A stretch of DNA of 64,000 nt from Burkholderiaceae bacterium (GTDB lineage: Bacteria; Pseudomonadota; Gammaproteobacteria; Burkholderiales; Burkholderiaceae_D): assembly GCA_004298905.1 (NCBI GenBank), contig SCTK01000014.1, positions 62,001-126,000 of the forward strand, in the 5' to 3' direction. A program made the translations under genes and the position numbers. This document shows, one piece after another, positions 9,912 through 18,059 of this stretch. Every line of letters begins with the position of its first letter. Within the stretch, counting starts at the first letter, position 1. The notes below the pieces were generated by a model, which worked only from the letters and a program-made list of their open reading frames with translations, did no database searches and was not told the origin of the DNA.

Positions 9912-11414
9912 ATGAAAAAATTTATCGCAAAAATGTTTGCGTCGATGCTGGTCGTCGGTGCGCTGGGATTTTCGGCTACTGCTGTTTACGCCGATGAACC
10001 AACCGCCGCGCCTGCTGCCGCAGCACCCGCCGCCGCTCCTGCTGCGGCCCCTGCTGCTCCTGCTGCTGCGCCCGCTCCGGTTCCCAACAAGGGCGACGTG
10101 GCCTGGATGAGCGTTTCCACCCTGCTGGTGCTGATGATGGCTGTTCCCGGCCTGGCCCTGTTTTACGGTGGTCTGGTCCGCAGCAAAAACATGCTGTCGA
10201 TCCTGATGCAAGTGTTCGTTATATTCTCCCTGATCTCCGTGCTGTGGTGCATTTATGGCTATAGCCTGGCATTCACGGAGGGCAATCAGTACATCGGTGG
10301 CTTCAGTCGTCTGTTCCTGAACGGCATTTTCGATCCGGCTACGGGCAACTTTTCCACCGCAGCCACCTTCAGCAAGGGCGTCGTCCTGCCTGAACTGACC
10401 TATGTGGCTTTCCAGGCAACCTTCGCCGCCATTACCGTGACCCTCATCGTCGGCGCTTTTGCCGAACGCGCCAAGTTCTCGGCCGTGCTGTTGTTCTCGG
10501 TACTGTGGTTTACCTTCGCCTATCTGCCGATCGCGCACATGGTCTGGTTCTGGGCGGGTCCCGATGCCTATACGTCGGCAGATGTGGTTGACAAGGTTAA
10601 CGCCACCGCTGGTCTGGCCTGGCAGTGGGGCGCGCTGGACTTCGCGGGTGGCACCGTGGTGCACATCAACGCCGGTATCGCTGGCTTGGTGGGTGCTTAC
10701 GTGATCGGCAAGCGCATCGGCTACGGCAAGGAATCGATGGCACCGCATAGCCTGACCATGACCATGATCGGCGCTTCGTTGCTGTGGGTGGGCTGGTTCG
10801 GTTTCAATGCCGGTTCCGCACTCGAAGCCGGTAACTCTGCCGCCTTGGCCTTCATCAACACCTTCTCTGCTACCGCCGCTGCTGTGATCTCGTGGACCTT
10901 TGCCGAATGGCTGCTCAAGGGCAAGCCTTCCATGCTGGGTGCCGCATCCGGCGCTGTCGCTGGCTTGGTGGCGATTACGCCTGCAGCCGGTAACGTCGGC
11001 ATGATGGGCGGCATCATCATCGGTCTGCTGGCTGGTGTGGTCTGCCTGTGGGGTGTGAACGGTCTGAAGAAACTGCTCGGCGCAGATGACTCGCTGGATG
11101 TGTTCGGCGTGCATGGCACCGGCGGTATCCTCGGCGCACTGTTGACCGGCGTGTTCAACTCGCCGGCCCTGGGCGGCCCTGGCTTCGTCACTGACTGGGT
11201 CAAGGGCACGGTCACCACCGCCGCCGAATACTCGATCAGTGGCCAGTTGCTGATTCAAGCCAAGGCGGTTCTGCTTACCTTGATCTGGTCCGGTGTTGTA
11301 GCGTTCATCTCGTACAAACTGGTTGACATGGTCATCGGTCTGCGCGTGTCGGAAGAAGAAGAGCGCGAAGGTCTGGATATCAGCTCGCACGGCGAGTCTG
11401 CCTACCATTCCTGA
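9912..11414 (+). CDS. amtB: Ammonium transporter AmtB
   Basis: A 500-residue inner-membrane ammonium channel. The N-terminus is a signal peptide (VYADE, cleavage near residue 27) followed by an unusually long alanine/proline linker (about residues 29-55) before the first membrane helix. The core shows the Amt signature: GDVAWMSVSTLLVLMMAVPG, the YGGLVRSKN segment, the twin-histidine pore region around HINAGIAG and DVFGVHGTGGILG, and the C-terminal cytoplasmic tail that contacts GlnK. Start chosen at the ATG after GCGAGGCACTC. It ends the torF-glnK-amtB unit; two hairpins follow. Confidence 0.95.
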   Translation: MKKFIAKMFASMLVVGALGFSATAVYADEPTAAPAAAAPAAAPAAAPAAPAAAPAPVPNKGDVAWMSVSTLLVLMMAVPGLALFYGGLVRSKNMLSILMQVFVIFSLISVLWCIYGYSLAFTEGNQYIGGFSRLFLNGIFDPATGNFSTAATFSKGVVLPELTYVAFQATFAAITVTLIVGAFAERAKFSAVLLFSVLWFTFAYLPIAHMVWFWAGPDAYTSADVVDKVNATAGLAWQWGALDFAGGTVVHINAGIAGLVGAYVIGKRIGYGKESMAPHSLTMTMIGASLLWVGWFGFNAGSALEAGNSAALAFINTFSATAAAVISWTFAEWLLKGKPSMLGAASGAVAGLVAITPAAGNVGMMGGIIIGLLAGVVCLWGVNGLKKLLGADDSLDVFGVHGTGGILGALLTGVFNSPALGGPGFVTDWVKGTVTTAAEYSISGQLLIQAKAVLLTLIWSGVVAFISYKLVDMVIGLRVSEEEEREGLDISSHGESAYHS

Positions 11415-11432
11415 TTCAAACTCCTGAAATTG

Positions 11433-11450
11433 CCCCCTCCACAGAGGGGG
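11433..11450 (+). terminator. Hairpin after amtB
   Basis: CCCCCTC-CACA-GAGGGGG forms a 7-bp GC-rich stem 19 bases after the amtB stop. It has no T-run, so it may protect the mRNA end or act together with the terminator at 11457. Confidence 0.55.
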
Positions 11451-11456
11451 CTTGCA

Positions 11457-11491
11457 AAGGCGCTGACCGGTTTTCCGGCAGCGCCTTTTTT
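11457..11491 (+). terminator. Rho-independent terminator of the amtB unit
   Basis: GGCGCTGACCGG-TTTT-CCGGCAGCGCC forms a stem of about 11 bp (one bulged A) followed by six Ts. Confidence 0.9.
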
Positions 11492-11576
11492 ACTGCAAGC
11501 TGCTCGGTGACGACCGCTGTCCGATTTATCAGGAAAGGTACAATAAGGCGGCGGAAACAGAAATAAAGAGATCGCA

Positions 11577-12545
11577 ATGGGAGAAAAAATACGTTATCTA
11601 GGCTGTGATGGGTTAGGTCCGAAAGAGATCACCCTGATCAAGTCGATGCTGCGCTTGTTTGAAGGCAAGACGCAGGGACGCTGGCAATTTTCCGAGCAGC
11701 AGCCTTTCGATGCGCTGCTGGTACCGGATGGCCGCACGCTGGGCGCCGATGCCGAAACGGAACATGAATCGCTGTTCATTCGCACGGCGCTGGGGCATGT
11801 GCACATCGACAACCCCAATACCGAAGAACGGCGGCGCAACAAGGCCTTTGTGTTGCGGCCGATCCGCGCGCTCACGCTGCTGGAAAAGCTGAACCAGATC
11901 AGTGTCATGCTCGACGATGAGGAAACGCAACAGGCGCTGCGCGAGCAAGGCTGGGGCGATATGCGCAACTGGCGCGAGCAGCTCTTCGAATGGGGCCGGA
12001 CCGGTGACAGCTTCATGGTGGACACGACCCTATGCAAGTTCGTCATCTTCCCGCAAGCGCGGCGCTTCCTGTGCGAAAAGAGCGACGCCTCCGCGCGCGA
12101 CCTGGCCGCCGCCAAGATCCGCCGCTACGAACGCATCGACCCGGAACGCGCCACCGACATCTTGCGTACCAAACGCACCGAGTCGCTGGCGTGGCTGGGC
12201 TGGCATACCGGGCACTATGGCGACGGCCGTTTGCTGCCGGTGTTCGACGAGGAAAAAAATTTCAAATTGCAACGCTGGCCCGATTTCGGCTCACTCGATC
12301 ACGAAGCGATTTATGTCCCGATCGCCGGCATCCTCACCCAGCGCGTGGTTTCCCTCGGCCAGCTGCGACAGATGGGCAACTTTCCGCCGGAAGTGTTGCA
12401 TCGTTTTCTCAATGCCGCGTTACTGACCGGCTATCTCGAATTTGTCAGCGAACGTTCAGGCGGCTGGCTGTTCGGCCGCCGTTCGGAAAATTCAAGCGAA
12501 CGCCTCGGCATGTTCGCGCGCATCCGCCAGAAACTTGGGCTGTGA
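11577..12545 (+). CDS. Unknown protein, possible degenerate receiver plus C-terminal helical domain
   Basis: A 322-residue cytoplasmic protein not matched to a named family by eye. The N-terminal third has the rhythm of a response-regulator receiver fold: strand IRYLGC, DALLVPDG where the phosphorylated Asp loop would be, and VLRPIRALTLLEKLNQI like the K/T-P-loop and last helix. The acidic pocket is not evident, so phosphorylation is doubtful. The C-terminal segment (VSLGQLRQMGNFPPEVLHRFL, about 260-290) looks like a winged-helix or helical module. The gene starts a tight cassette: the MglA-like GTPase begins one base after this stop and a Roadblock protein follows, suggesting this is an input or output partner of the GTPase. 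Confidence 0.7.
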   Translation: MGEKIRYLGCDGLGPKEITLIKSMLRLFEGKTQGRWQFSEQQPFDALLVPDGRTLGADAETEHESLFIRTALGHVHIDNPNTEERRRNKAFVLRPIRALTLLEKLNQISVMLDDEETQQALREQGWGDMRNWREQLFEWGRTGDSFMVDTTLCKFVIFPQARRFLCEKSDASARDLAAAKIRRYERIDPERATDILRTKRTESLAWLGWHTGHYGDGRLLPVFDEEKNFKLQRWPDFGSLDHEAIYVPIAGILTQRVVSLGQLRQMGNFPPEVLHRFLNAALLTGYLEFVSERSGGWLFGRRSENSSERLGMFARIRQKLGL

Positions 12546-12546
12546 C

Positions 12547-13089
12547 GTGGAGCACAACGGCGCCTACAAAATTGTTTTCTCCGGCAGCATGGGCGCCGGC
12601 AAAACCACCGCCATCGGCGTCGTCAGTGACATCCCGCCTATCATCACCGATGTGATGAACACCGACACTACCCAGCACACCAAAGCCACCACCACCGTCG
12701 GCATCGACTACGGCGAAGTCGATCTGGGCCAGGGCGAAAAGCTCTTGCTCTTCGGCACGCCCGGTCAGGAACGCTTCGACTTCATGTGGGAAATTCTTGC
12801 GCGTCGCGCGCTCGGCATCATCCTCCTCGTCGACAATAGCCGCCCCGATCCGATGGCTGACATGAACCGCTTTCTGGATGTGTTCGCACAATTCAGCGAA
12901 GAGGGCGCCATCGTCATCGGTATCGGCCGCACCGAAGGCCACCCCAAACCGGGCGTCGAGGACTATCATCGCGAAGTCGAAAAACGCAAACTCGTGCTGC
13001 CCGTGTTTGCGGTCGATGTGCGGCGCAAGAAGGATGTCAAACTCTTGCTCAACGCCATGCTCAGCACACTCGAAGCGCGCGAACGTTAA
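12547..13089 (+). CDS. Small Ras/MglA-like GTPase (COG2229 type)
   Basis: A 180-residue P-loop GTPase. G1 is GSMGAGKT (residues 13-20), a switch-I threonine-rich region is TTTVGIDYGEV (48-57), G3 is GTPGQERF (70-77) with the usual Asp replaced by Gly, and G5 may be AVDVR (155-159). The expected G4 [N/T]KxD is absent; GIGRTEG (125-131) occupies its place, so nucleotide choice may be altered. The GTG start at 12547 is one base after the preceding stop, implying translational coupling; upstream starts inside the previous gene would add unrelated sequence. Small GTPases of this group usually pair with a Roadblock protein, which follows at 13120. Confidence 0.85.
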   Translation: MEHNGAYKIVFSGSMGAGKTTAIGVVSDIPPIITDVMNTDTTQHTKATTTVGIDYGEVDLGQGEKLLLFGTPGQERFDFMWEILARRALGIILLVDNSRPDPMADMNRFLDVFAQFSEEGAIVIGIGRTEGHPKPGVEDYHREVEKRKLVLPVFAVDVRRKKDVKLLLNAMLSTLEARER

Positions 13090-13119
13090 CCGTGTCAACA
13101 CACTGCAACTGAACTCATC

Positions 13120-13521
13120 ATGAAACTCAGCCGTACCAGCCAAGCCGTGTTTGATTCTTTGCTCAAAGACCTGCTCGAAAAAGCCAGCGGCCTGCAAGCC
13201 GCATCGATCTCCAGCATCGACGGTTTTCAAATCGCCATGGCACCCGCCACGCACGGCCGCACCACCGGAAAAATGGCCGCCATGAGCAGCTCCCTGCACG
13301 CACTCGGCCAAGCGCTCACGCGTGAAGCCAAATGCGGTCACTGCCGCAGCCTGGCTGTGCAAGGCGACAAAGGCTTTGCCATCGTCATCGAAATCCCCGG
13401 GCAGAATCCGCCGCTGCTGCTCAACCTCATCACCCATGCAGATTCCGATCTCGCCCGCCTCCTGCAAGTTGCGCAGGCTTGCGCCAAACGCATCGCCGAT
13501 AAGCTCGCGCTGATGCAGTAG
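13120..13521 (+). CDS. Roadblock/LC7 domain protein
   Basis: A 133-residue protein with the Roadblock/LC7 pattern: an N-terminal helix (SLLKDLLEKASGLQAA), strand-turn SISSIDGFQIAM, a helix with KMAAMSSSLHALGQALTRE, strands SLAVQGDKGFAIVIEIP and LLLNLITHADSDLARLL. Proteins of this type act as GAP or co-GAP for MglA-like GTPases in polarity systems, and the adjacent GTPase gene is 30 bases upstream. The pairing is by analogy to MglA/MglB, not shown here. A strong palindromic terminator follows at 13606. Confidence 0.82.
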   Translation: MKLSRTSQAVFDSLLKDLLEKASGLQAASISSIDGFQIAMAPATHGRTTGKMAAMSSSLHALGQALTREAKCGHCRSLAVQGDKGFAIVIEIPGQNPPLLLNLITHADSDLARLLQVAQACAKRIADKLALMQ

Positions 13522-13605
13522 AGCAATCAATAGTTGCCGGCAAAGACTGCGTGACACAGGCAGCGCGCAAGCCGCTTGCTGCCTTGCTTCCAAGGCATCC
13601 ACAGA

Positions 13606-13637
13606 AAAATTCTGTCGGCCTGGGCCGACAGAATTTT
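13606..13637. terminator. Perfect 15-bp palindromic terminator
   Basis: AAAATTCTGTCGGCC and GGCCGACAGAATTTT are perfect inverted copies separated by TG. A-rich and T-rich ends on both sides allow termination in either direction. It closes the GTPase-Roadblock transcript. Confidence 0.85.
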
Positions 13638-13837
13638 ATTGCGCGTCCACGAAAATGCGCGGGCAAATGTTGTAAACTCCACGCACTTGTCAGCGCATCG
13701 CAATTTCTTTTTTGTTCTTGCTTGAGACGAAAATAGAAATCAAAAGAATGCGCGCCAAACGATCCATGCAGAATAATTTGTCGCAACCTGTCGCGGTTTG
13801 TGCAGCCCTGATTTATAAACCGTCACGGAGTTGAAAC

Positions 13838-13859
13838 GGCGCATTCTCAAAAATGCGCC
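13838..13859 (+). promoter_or_regulatory. Leader hairpin before the small unknown gene
   Basis: GGCGCATT-CTCAAA-AATGCGCC forms an 8-bp stem ending 33 bases before the ATG at 13893. There is no T-run, so it is more likely a leader structure than a terminator. Confidence 0.5.
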
Positions 13860-13892
13860 CGCGCTCCAAAGCTTTTTGTCTGGAGATCGACA

Positions 13893-14258
13893 ATGCATCA
13901 CAAGCTCGCCCATCCCACCGATTACAGTTACACCATCGAACATGGTGTCGTCTGCGTTGTTGATCATGCGCCGGTACGTTGCGTGACCGACGATGTCGAA
14001 AACATCATCGCCCACCTCAAACGCGTCAATGTCGACCTCACCGCCGCACCGCTCATCTACCGCAATACGCTAGGCATCTGGCACCAGATCGCCATCAAGG
14101 ATGGGCAGTTCGATGGCTTCTGGGCCATCGGCGAACGCAACAAGGCCGTCGCCATCGGCACCGTCTATCCCGGGTTTGAATTGGCCGCCTCCATTGTGGA
14201 TCTGATGGAAGAAGACATGCCAGCAGTGCATTATCTCGGCGAAAGCGTTACTTCATAA
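13893..14258 (+). CDS. Small protein of unknown function
   Basis: A 121-residue soluble protein with no signal peptide or membrane segment. Its composition is normal for this genome and the frame is preceded by CTGGAG nine bases before the ATG. Features include DDVENIIAHLKRVNVD and a compact mixed alpha/beta pattern (IYRNTLGIWHQIAIKDGQFDG, then a C-terminal helix ELAASIVDLMEEDMP). I do not recognise a family. It stands alone between a terminator and convergent genes, downstream of the GTPase-Roadblock cassette, so a role with that cassette is only possible. Confidence 0.6.
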   Translation: MHHKLAHPTDYSYTIEHGVVCVVDHAPVRCVTDDVENIIAHLKRVNVDLTAAPLIYRNTLGIWHQIAIKDGQFDGFWAIGERNKAVAIGTVYPGFELAASIVDLMEEDMPAVHYLGESVTS

Positions 14259-14358
14259 GCCCGACTGAACGCAGTGCGCTGGTCGGCGCAGTGACACATG
14301 CCATTGGGAACACGTTTGCGGCCAGGCTTGCGCCGCGCCCTCGCAAAAGCAATATCAC

Positions 14359-14817
14359 TTACGCATGCATACTTTCCATGCGCCGCCTGATTTCATCCTT
14401 CGACACATCTTCCTTGTGCGTGGCAAGCGTCCAAACATGGCCGAAGGGATCTTCGAGGGTTCCGCAGCGGTCGCCATAGAACTGATCCTGCACCGGGCGC
14501 TGCGCTTTTGCCCCGGCCTTCACCGCTTGCGCAAAGCGCGTATCGACATCTTCCACGTAGACCAGCATGCTGACTCCCGCCGCACCGGGTCTGGCGGGCC
14601 CCAGGCAGCCCATCTCAGGATGTTCGTCGGCCAGCATGACGACTGAATTACCGATCCTGATTTCAGCGTGACCGATCTTGCCGCCGGGTTCATCAAAGCG
14701 CATTATTTCTTCGGCGCCGAATGCCTTGCCGTAAAACTCCAGCGCCCGTGCGGCGCCCTTGACGACCAGATAGGGAGTGACGGAATGATAGCCGTCAGGT
14801 ATAGGTTTCGCAGCCAT
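14359..14817 (-). CDS. VOC family (PhnB-like glyoxalase fold) protein
   Basis: A 152-residue protein of the vicinal oxygen chelate superfamily, closest by eye to the PhnB/YdcA-type group: HSVTPYLVVKGAARALEFYG at the start, DEPGGKIGHAEIRIGNSVVM in the middle and YGDRCGTLEDPFGHVWTLAT near the end. The metal-binding His and Glu positions of glyoxalases are partly present, but the reaction is unknown. The ATG at 14817 is preferred over 14829 because GGAGG sits six bases before it. It lies 17 bases after a DUF1428 gene on the same strand, a pairing often seen among small detoxification-like genes. Confidence 0.85.
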   Translation of the reverse strand: MAAKPIPDGYHSVTPYLVVKGAARALEFYGKAFGAEEIMRFDEPGGKIGHAEIRIGNSVVMLADEHPEMGCLGPARPGAAGVSMLVYVEDVDTRFAQAVKAGAKAQRPVQDQFYGDRCGTLEDPFGHVWTLATHKEDVSKDEIRRRMESMHA

Positions 14818-14834
14818 GGTTGCCTCCATGAAAA

Positions 14835-15194
14835 TTAAAGATCGATCATCATTTCGAACCCACCATAGATCATGCGCTTGCCATCAAATGGCAGCTTCGC
14901 CGGATCCATCATATCGGCCATGCGCGGATCACTCATCACCTTGTCGTTGACGGCATCCCGCTGCGCGCGCGATTCGTACACGATCCACGAAAACACCACC
15001 GTCTCATCGTCTTTCAAATCCACGCTTTGCGGAAACGAAGTCCACTTGCCGGGCTTCACATCATCCGCAATGCACTCGCGAAATTGCAGCGCCCCATGCT
15101 CGCGCCAGATCGCGCCGCACTTCTCCGACATCGCACGATAAGCATCGATATTTTTCTTGGGAACCGGAACAACAAAACCATCGACATAAGCCAT
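14835..15194 (-). CDS. DUF1428 (YbaA-like) protein
   Basis: A 119-residue protein of the DUF1428 family with a dimeric ferredoxin-like fold. The opening YVDGFVVPVPKKNIDAYR and the phrases ALQFRECIADDV and KRMIYGGFE are diagnostic. The biochemical role of the family is unknown. AGGAGG precedes the ATG. It forms a two-gene unit with the VOC gene downstream. Confidence 0.88.
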   Translation of the reverse strand: MAYVDGFVVPVPKKNIDAYRAMSEKCGAIWREHGALQFRECIADDVKPGKWTSFPQSVDLKDDETVVFSWIVYESRAQRDAVNDKVMSDPRMADMMDPAKLPFDGKRMIYGGFEMMIDL

Positions 15195-15294
15195 AGCATC
15201 CTCCCTCAGTCGTCAATCTGTTGAACATGAATGGATGGCCTCGCATCCACCCGTCCAGATTAGCCAGGGTCGGCGAGAAAACAAGTGCGGATAT

Positions 15295-15738
15295 TTAATG
15301 CGGCAGATCCTTATACGCCACACGCGATTCAAATAAATGAATCTCCGCATGTCGATAGCGCGTCAAATTCGCCACCGCTTGTCCGGCCGGGTCGATGAAG
15401 TTGACGAAACACAGCACCGCCACCGCACGCCGTGCTTGCGCAGGCAGCGCCACTTGCTCAATCACAACACCGGGCGGCACTTGCAGCGACACTACATCAA
15501 TCTGCCTGCCAAGGCCGCCAAGCAGCGCCGCCTTTTTCTCAAACCACTCCGCGCCACTCTTCGGCAATGTGGCAATCGCCGTCTTGTCATACACAAACAC
15601 CAAGTCCAGTGATGTTGCAGTGGAATTGTTTGCTGCCACGTCGGCAGTCACACGGACAGAACGCAGTGCGCTGGCCGGCTCAGCAGCGTGAGCAATCGGG
15701 GTCAGCAGCAATAGGATGGAGAGGATCAGTTTTTTCAT
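15295..15738 (-). CDS. Hypothetical exported protein
   Basis: A 147-residue protein with a signal peptide cleaved after AHA (about residue 18) and no lipobox. The mature part is a single beta-rich domain (VRVTADVAANNSTATSLDLV, then AVAVLCFVNFIDPAG). The sequence VALPAQARRAVAVLCFVNF is slightly reminiscent of the TssJ lipoprotein domain of type VI secretion, but no other secretion gene is nearby and the acylated Cys is absent, so that identity is not claimed. It lies 100 bases upstream of the DUF1428 gene on the same strand. Confidence 0.6.
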   Translation of the reverse strand: MKKLILSILLLLTPIAHAAEPASALRSVRVTADVAANNSTATSLDLVFVYDKTAIATLPKSGAEWFEKKAALLGGLGRQIDVVSLQVPPGVVIEQVALPAQARRAVAVLCFVNFIDPAGQAVANLTRYRHAEIHLFESRVAYKDLPH

Positions 15739-15964
15739 TGGGAGGAATCTACTCCATGTTCATGATGTGATATTGAAAGACCCGATGCTTGCTCGCCACG
15801 AAGCTACGTTGCTCTCTGGTTTGAGTTAATCATTATCTTACTGGTATGCATATAAGCCGATTCTGACCCCGCCCGCTGCCTTTGCTTTTCTAAAATTGAG
15901 CAAGGATCAAAATTCTTCCGCAACAAACTCTGAGCCCGGCAGCAGCATAAGGTAGGCACTCGAA

Positions 15965-17980
15965 GTGAAATACCGCAAGACCATGATTGGCGTCGGCGTT
16001 TTCGCTGCCGTCATTGCAGGCATCGTTGCCATTCTGGCCGTGGTCGGCTTGAACTGGCTGCGCGGGCCCATTGAACGGCATGTGTATGACAAGACCGGAC
16101 GCCATTTGCAGATCGAAGGCGACGTCAGCGTCAAGTGGGGTTGGCCGCCGTTGATTCATATCGGCAGAATGCGCTACGAAAACCCGGAGTGGTCGCAGGA
16201 AGCGCAGATGGGAACGGTGGAAGTGCTGGAGTTTGCGCCTCATCTGCGTTCACTGTTTGGCGGTCACATCGTACTCGAACGTTTGCGCGTGGTCGGCCCC
16301 GATGTGGTGCTGGAACGCACGCGAGACGGCAAGCGTAACTGGGTGTTTGCCAAATCGGATGACTACCGCGCATATACACCGGAAATCCGCATGCTGACGC
16401 TGGAAAACGGCGTGGTGCGCGTGCGCGATGAATTAGAAAATATTGAAGCGCGTGCCGAGGTGAGCACGACCGACACATCAGCCAGTCCCGCAACAAACCC
16501 CGCAGAAAACCCACTACCCACGGCAATTACTTTCACCGGAAAATATCAGGATCTGCCGTTCTCAGGCCAGGCGCACACCGGCAGCGTGATGGCGTTGCAG
16601 CATTCGAACGTGGCGTTTCCATTGCGCGTGCAAGGCAAAATCGGCGAGACGGCGTTCGATGCCGACGGCAGCTTTACCGATCTGCTGCAATTGAAAGGTG
16701 TCGATGCACGCGTGAAGATTTCCGGGCCGGATGCATCCAAACTCTATCCCCTGTTGCCGGTGGTGCTTCCACATTCGCCGCCTTTTTCAATCGAAGGCCG
16801 TCTGCGTAATCAACACGATGCGCAATATTCCTATGAAGAGTTCAAGGGCTTGCTCGGCGGCAGCGATATCGCCGGCTCGGCAATCTTCACGCACAAAAAA
16901 CCGCGTTCACATCTGGCCGCCAACTTTCACAGCCGGATACTCGACCTGAAGGATCTCGGGCCGATGATTGGCCTGCAAACCAGTGGCGCGGCGGATGCGG
17001 GACGAGGAGCGATTGCCAGCCAGACAGAAAAGCGGGTCTTGCCCCCGGACGCCAGAGTCTTGCCGGACAAGCCTTTTCGCCTGGAGCGCTTGCGCGCGAT
17101 GGACGCGGACGTGACGATCAAGGCCGAACAGGTGCGGCGCCCCGCAGCGCTTGCGCTGGAACACCTGGAGGCGAAACTGAAACTGGATGACGCAGTGCTG
17201 ACGCTGGAACCGTTGAACTTCGGTTTTGCGGGCGGCAACATTCTGTCGAATATTCAAATGAATGCACGCCAGGATCCCATCCACACGCAAGCCACGATTT
17301 CGTTGCGCTCGGTCAAACTCAAGCAACTGCTGCCCACCGTCAAGCTGATGCAGGAAAGCGAAGGCGCGCTGGGTGCGCAGATGAAAATTTCGGGGCACGG
17401 TAACAGCCTCGCGCGCACACTGGCCACCGCCGATGGCGAAGCGCACTTTGCAACCTCGGGTGGAGCGATGTCCAACATTCTGATCGAGTTCATGGGGCTG
17501 GATGCCGGCGAGATCATCAAGTTCAAGTTAACCGGCGATCGCCAGACCGCCATCCGCTGCGGCGTGGCGTCGTTCGTTCTGAAGGATGGCGAGGCCACCG
17601 CCCAGACGCTGGTGTTCGATACCAACGATACGCGCATCGATGGCAGCGGCCAGATCGATTTGCGCGACGAGCAATGGAATCTGTTGCTCGAACCGCACCC
17701 CAAAGATCGCAGCATTCTGGTGTTGCGCAGCCCGCTGCATATTGTCGGCACCTTTGCTCATCCGGCAGTGAAGGTGGACAAGGAAGGATTGCTCAAGCGC
17801 GCCGGCGGCGCCCTCGTGCTCGCACTGGCCAATCCGCTGGCGGCCTTGCTGCCGTTGATTGAAACCGGCACCGGCACGGATGCCAACTGCAAGCAATTGC
17901 TGGCATCGGCGCAACCCGCGCAACGCGAAGAGCGCAAGCCTCCGGTCAAGCCGTCCGGCAACGCTGGATCAGCTCCATAA
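15965..17980 (+). CDS. AsmA family protein
   Basis: A 671-residue inner-membrane protein of the AsmA family, whose members are implicated in lipid transport across the periplasm and outer-membrane assembly. There is one N-terminal membrane segment (about residues 7-30), an AsmA N-terminal region with LRGPIERHVYDKTGRHLQIE, a long beta-rich periplasmic part and a C-terminal AsmA repeat around SGHGNSLARTLATADGEAHF and FDTNDTRIDGSGQIDLRDE. The start is GTG at 15965; an ATG at 15983 would remove six basic residues before the membrane segment. It stands alone, with a direct-repeat copy starting 21 bases after its stop. Confidence 0.85.
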   Translation: MKYRKTMIGVGVFAAVIAGIVAILAVVGLNWLRGPIERHVYDKTGRHLQIEGDVSVKWGWPPLIHIGRMRYENPEWSQEAQMGTVEVLEFAPHLRSLFGGHIVLERLRVVGPDVVLERTRDGKRNWVFAKSDDYRAYTPEIRMLTLENGVVRVRDELENIEARAEVSTTDTSASPATNPAENPLPTAITFTGKYQDLPFSGQAHTGSVMALQHSNVAFPLRVQGKIGETAFDADGSFTDLLQLKGVDARVKISGPDASKLYPLLPVVLPHSPPFSIEGRLRNQHDAQYSYEEFKGLLGGSDIAGSAIFTHKKPRSHLAANFHSRILDLKDLGPMIGLQTSGAADAGRGAIASQTEKRVLPPDARVLPDKPFRLERLRAMDADVTIKAEQVRRPAALALEHLEAKLKLDDAVLTLEPLNFGFAGGNILSNIQMNARQDPIHTQATISLRSVKLKQLLPTVKLMQESEGALGAQMKISGHGNSLARTLATADGEAHFATSGGAMSNILIEFMGLDAGEIIKFKLTGDRQTAIRCGVASFVLKDGEATAQTLVFDTNDTRIDGSGQIDLRDEQWNLLLEPHPKDRSILVLRSPLHIVGTFAHPAVKVDKEGLLKRAGGALVLALANPLAALLPLIETGTGTDANCKQLLASAQPAQREERKPPVKPSGNAGSAP

Positions 17981-18000
17981 AAAATGGTGGCCGCAATTTA

Positions 18001-18059
18001 AAAGACCCTGCGCATTTGCAAAAAAAAACAAATGCACTCCGGTACTTTTGATCTGCTGA
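18001..18059. repeat. Direct repeat A beside the DUF3943 gene
   Basis: AAAGACCCTGCGCATTTGCA...CACTCCGGTACTTTTGATCTGCTGA, directly abutting the stop of the DUF3943 gene. A second copy (53 bases, same orientation, about 45 matching positions allowing a gap) lies at 19798-19850. Copy A also contains GCATTTG and CAAATGC arms around an A-run. Confidence 0.85.

Larger units (their letters stand above)
13522..13892. other. 371-base gap between the Roadblock gene and the small gene at 13893
   Basis: No credible gene is present; short ORFs here lack support. It holds a 15-bp palindromic terminator at 13606-13637, an AT-rich stretch near 13680-13740 that could carry a promoter, and a hairpin at 13838-13859 in the leader of the next gene. 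Confidence 0.7.

Noticed and set aside
12442-12546. Upstream ATG extending the GTPase gene into the previous gene
   Set aside because: The added 35 residues are the out-of-frame tail of the preceding gene, and the GTG at 12547 places the P-loop at the usual distance.
15295-15738. TssJ-type type VI secretion lipoprotein
   Set aside because: No lipobox Cys and no type VI secretion genes nearby; resemblance limited to one strand region.
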